Shown here: positions 62,742-64,000 of the stretch, piece by piece
How the letters are laid out: every line of letters starts with the position of its first letter
Position numbering within the stretch: position 1 is the stretch's first letter
From: Enterobacteriaceae bacterium UBA7338
Lineage (GTDB): Bacteria; Pseudomonadota; Gammaproteobacteria; Enterobacterales; Enterobacteriaceae
Direction: 5' to 3'
NCBI GenBank assembly: GCA_002480085.1
Contig: DKPJ01000009.1
Coordinates: 197,169-261,168 of the forward strand
DNA: 64,000 bases
Made by a program: the position numbers and the translations under genes
Notes under the pieces: model-generated
The model's database searches: none
The model's input: only the letters and a program-made list of their open reading frames with translations
Told to the model about the DNA's origin: nothing

Positions 62742-64000
62742 CAGGCAAACTTACGTTTTTCGCCGTCACCGGCGACGTTAACCACACAGCGTCCGCAAAT
62801 TTCTGCGTGTTCCGCCACCTTACCGACGTCGGTCGTGTAGTGCCAGCAGCGCTGACACTTCTCACCTTCGGCTTTGCTCAGCGTGACCTTCAGCCCTTTG
62901 AGCAGCTCGCTCTGCTGGGCCTCAGTCGGTGCGTTAGTATAGTCTTCAACCTTCGCACCGGAGGTCAACAGGATGAATCGCAATTCATCGCCCAGCGCCG
63001 TCAGCTTCGCCGCCAGCTCAGGCTCTGCGTAGAGCGTCACCGCTGCTTCCAGCGAGCCGCCTACCTTCTTGTCGGCGCGCGCCTGCTCGATAACTTTGTT
63101 CACCTCGCCACGAACCTTCAGCAGCTCGCTCCAGTAAGCATCGTTCATGGCTTCGGTTTCAGCCAGGCCAAACAGGCCTTCATACCACTCACCGGTAAAG
63201 ACATACTGCTCGCGCTCACCCGGCAGGTAGCCCCAGATCTCATCGGCGGTGAAGGACATGATCGGTGCCATCCAGCGCACCAGCGCCTCGGCAATGTGGT
63301 ACAGCGCGGTCTGGCAGCTGCGACGGGCCACGCTGTCGGCTTTTGCGGTGTACTGGCGATCCTTGATGATGTCGAGGTAGAACGAGCCCATTTCGATAGA
63401 GCAGAAGCGCATCAGGCGCTGCACCACTTCATGGAAGTCGTAGGACTCATACGCCTTGAGGATATCCTCCTGCGCGGCCTGGGCACAGCCTACCGCCCAG
63501 CGATCCAGCACCACCATCTCTTCCGGCTGCACCATGTCTTTTGCCGGATCGAAACCGTTGAGGTTCGCCAGCAGGAAGCGCGCGGTGTTACGGATACGGC
63601 GATAGCTGTCGGCGGCACGCTTGAGGATCTCATCCGATACCGCCATCTCGCCGGTGTAGTCCGTCGAGGCCACCCACAGACGCAGAATATCCGCGCCCAG
63701 CTTGTTCATCACATCCTGCGGCGAGACGGTGTTGCCGATCGATTTCGACATCTTGCGTCCCTGGCCGTCCACGGTGAAGCCGTGGGTCAGCACCTGACGA
63801 TACGGCGCTTTGCCCTTCATGGCGGTGGAGATCATCAGGGAGGACATGAACCAGCCACGATGCTGGTCGGAGCCTTCCAGATACATATCCGCCGCGTGGC
63901 CAGCAAACTCAGGGCGCACGTCCACCACCGAGGAGTGGGTAGAGCCAGAGTCAAACCAGACGTCGAGGGTATCCGGCACCTTCACGTAGTTATCGGCGTC
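62741..64000 (-). CDS. ileS: Isoleucyl-tRNA synthetase, C-terminal part (runs off the window)
   Basis: IleS charges tRNA-Ile and edits valine. Only the last 419 residues are present of about 938. Seen are the end of the catalytic core (VPDTLDVWFDSGSTHSS), the KMSKS signature (GRKMSKSIGNT), the anticodon-binding helices and the C-terminal zinc finger CQRCWHY...CGRC. The frame stays open to the window edge, so no break is implied. In E. coli it heads the ileS-lspA-fkpB-ispH operon (after ribF). Confidence 0.98.
   Translation of the reverse strand, partial: DADNYVKVPDTLDVWFDSGSTHSSVVDVRPEFAGHAADMYLEGSDQHRGWFMSSLMISTAMKGKAPYRQVLTHGFTVDGQGRKMSKSIGNTVSPQDVMNKLGADILRLWVASTDYTGEMAVSDEILKRAADSYRRIRNTARFLLANLNGFDPAKDMVQPEEMVVLDRWAVGCAQAAQEDILKAYESYDFHEVVQRLMRFCSIEMGSFYLDIIKDRQYTAKADSVARRSCQTALYHIAEALVRWMAPIMSFTADEIWGYLPGEREQYVFTGEWYEGLFGLAETEAMNDAYWSELLKVRGEVNKVIEQARADKKVGGSLEAAVTLYAEPELAAKLTALGDELRFILLTSGAKVEDYTNAPTEAQQSELLKGLKVTLSKAEGEKCQRCWHYTTDVGKVAEHAEICGRCVVNVAGDGEKRKFA

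Overview
The window is ordinary chromosomal backbone of a member of the Enterobacteriaceae. Almost every gene has a close Escherichia coli counterpart of the same length, and long runs keep E. coli gene order. It is not E. coli or Salmonella itself: two backbone blocks are fused that lie far apart in E. coli, yggU, rihC and the cai/fix region are missing, and a pectin-oligomer module sits inside the speA-speB pair. An Enterobacter/Leclercia/Lelliottia/Klebsiella-type relative is likely; the species cannot be fixed from sequence reading alone. I saw no tRNA, rRNA, CRISPR array, prophage or transposase.

Layout. 1-17956: serA (5' part only), rpiA, argP, the Sbm (methylmalonyl-CoA) operon scpA-argK-scpB-scpC with the convergent regulator ygfI, yggE, argO, mscS, the glycolytic block fbaA-pgk-epd, and tktA. 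18236-28921: loiP, then an accessory stretch with an OprD-type porin, speB, a minus-strand oligogalacturonide operon (ogl, extracytoplasmic solute-binding protein, TIM-barrel isomerase) and a divergent 525-residue protein of unknown function, then speA. 28930-43462: yqgB, metK, galP, a relocated hiuH-hprR-hprS peroxide/copper-type sensor module, sprT, endA, rsmE, gshB, yqgE-yqgF, yggR, yggS-yggT-rdgB-hemW. 43512-64000: djlA, lptD-surA-pdxA-rsmA-apaG-apaH, folA, kefC-kefF, a small lipoprotein, carA-carB, dapB, ispH-fkpB-lspA-ileS (ileS cut by the window edge). This last block is the E. coli 0.5-1.2 min region in inverted orientation.

How the genes work together. ArgP activates argO and both lie in the first block. 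The scp operon interconverts succinyl-CoA and propionyl-CoA. fbaA-pgk-epd and tktA serve central carbon and pyridoxal phosphate supply (epd and pdxA are both B6 genes). speA and speB make putrescine from arginine. lptD and surA build the outer membrane. carAB feeds arginine and pyrimidines. The porin, binding protein, Ogl lyase and isomerase form a plausible uptake and breakdown route for pectin oligomers, but the window holds no permease or ATPase to complete the transporter.

Gene-free stretches over 300 bases: 15567-15964 (epd control sites and a REP pair), 29062-29643 (speA/yqgB and metK promoters), 30799-31137 (metK terminator, galP control region), 59261-59715 (carAB control region, dapB terminator). 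The most interesting points are the pectin module splitting speA from speB with its unrecognised divergent protein, the terminator-like hairpin in the speB leader, and the hemW-djlA rearrangement junction.
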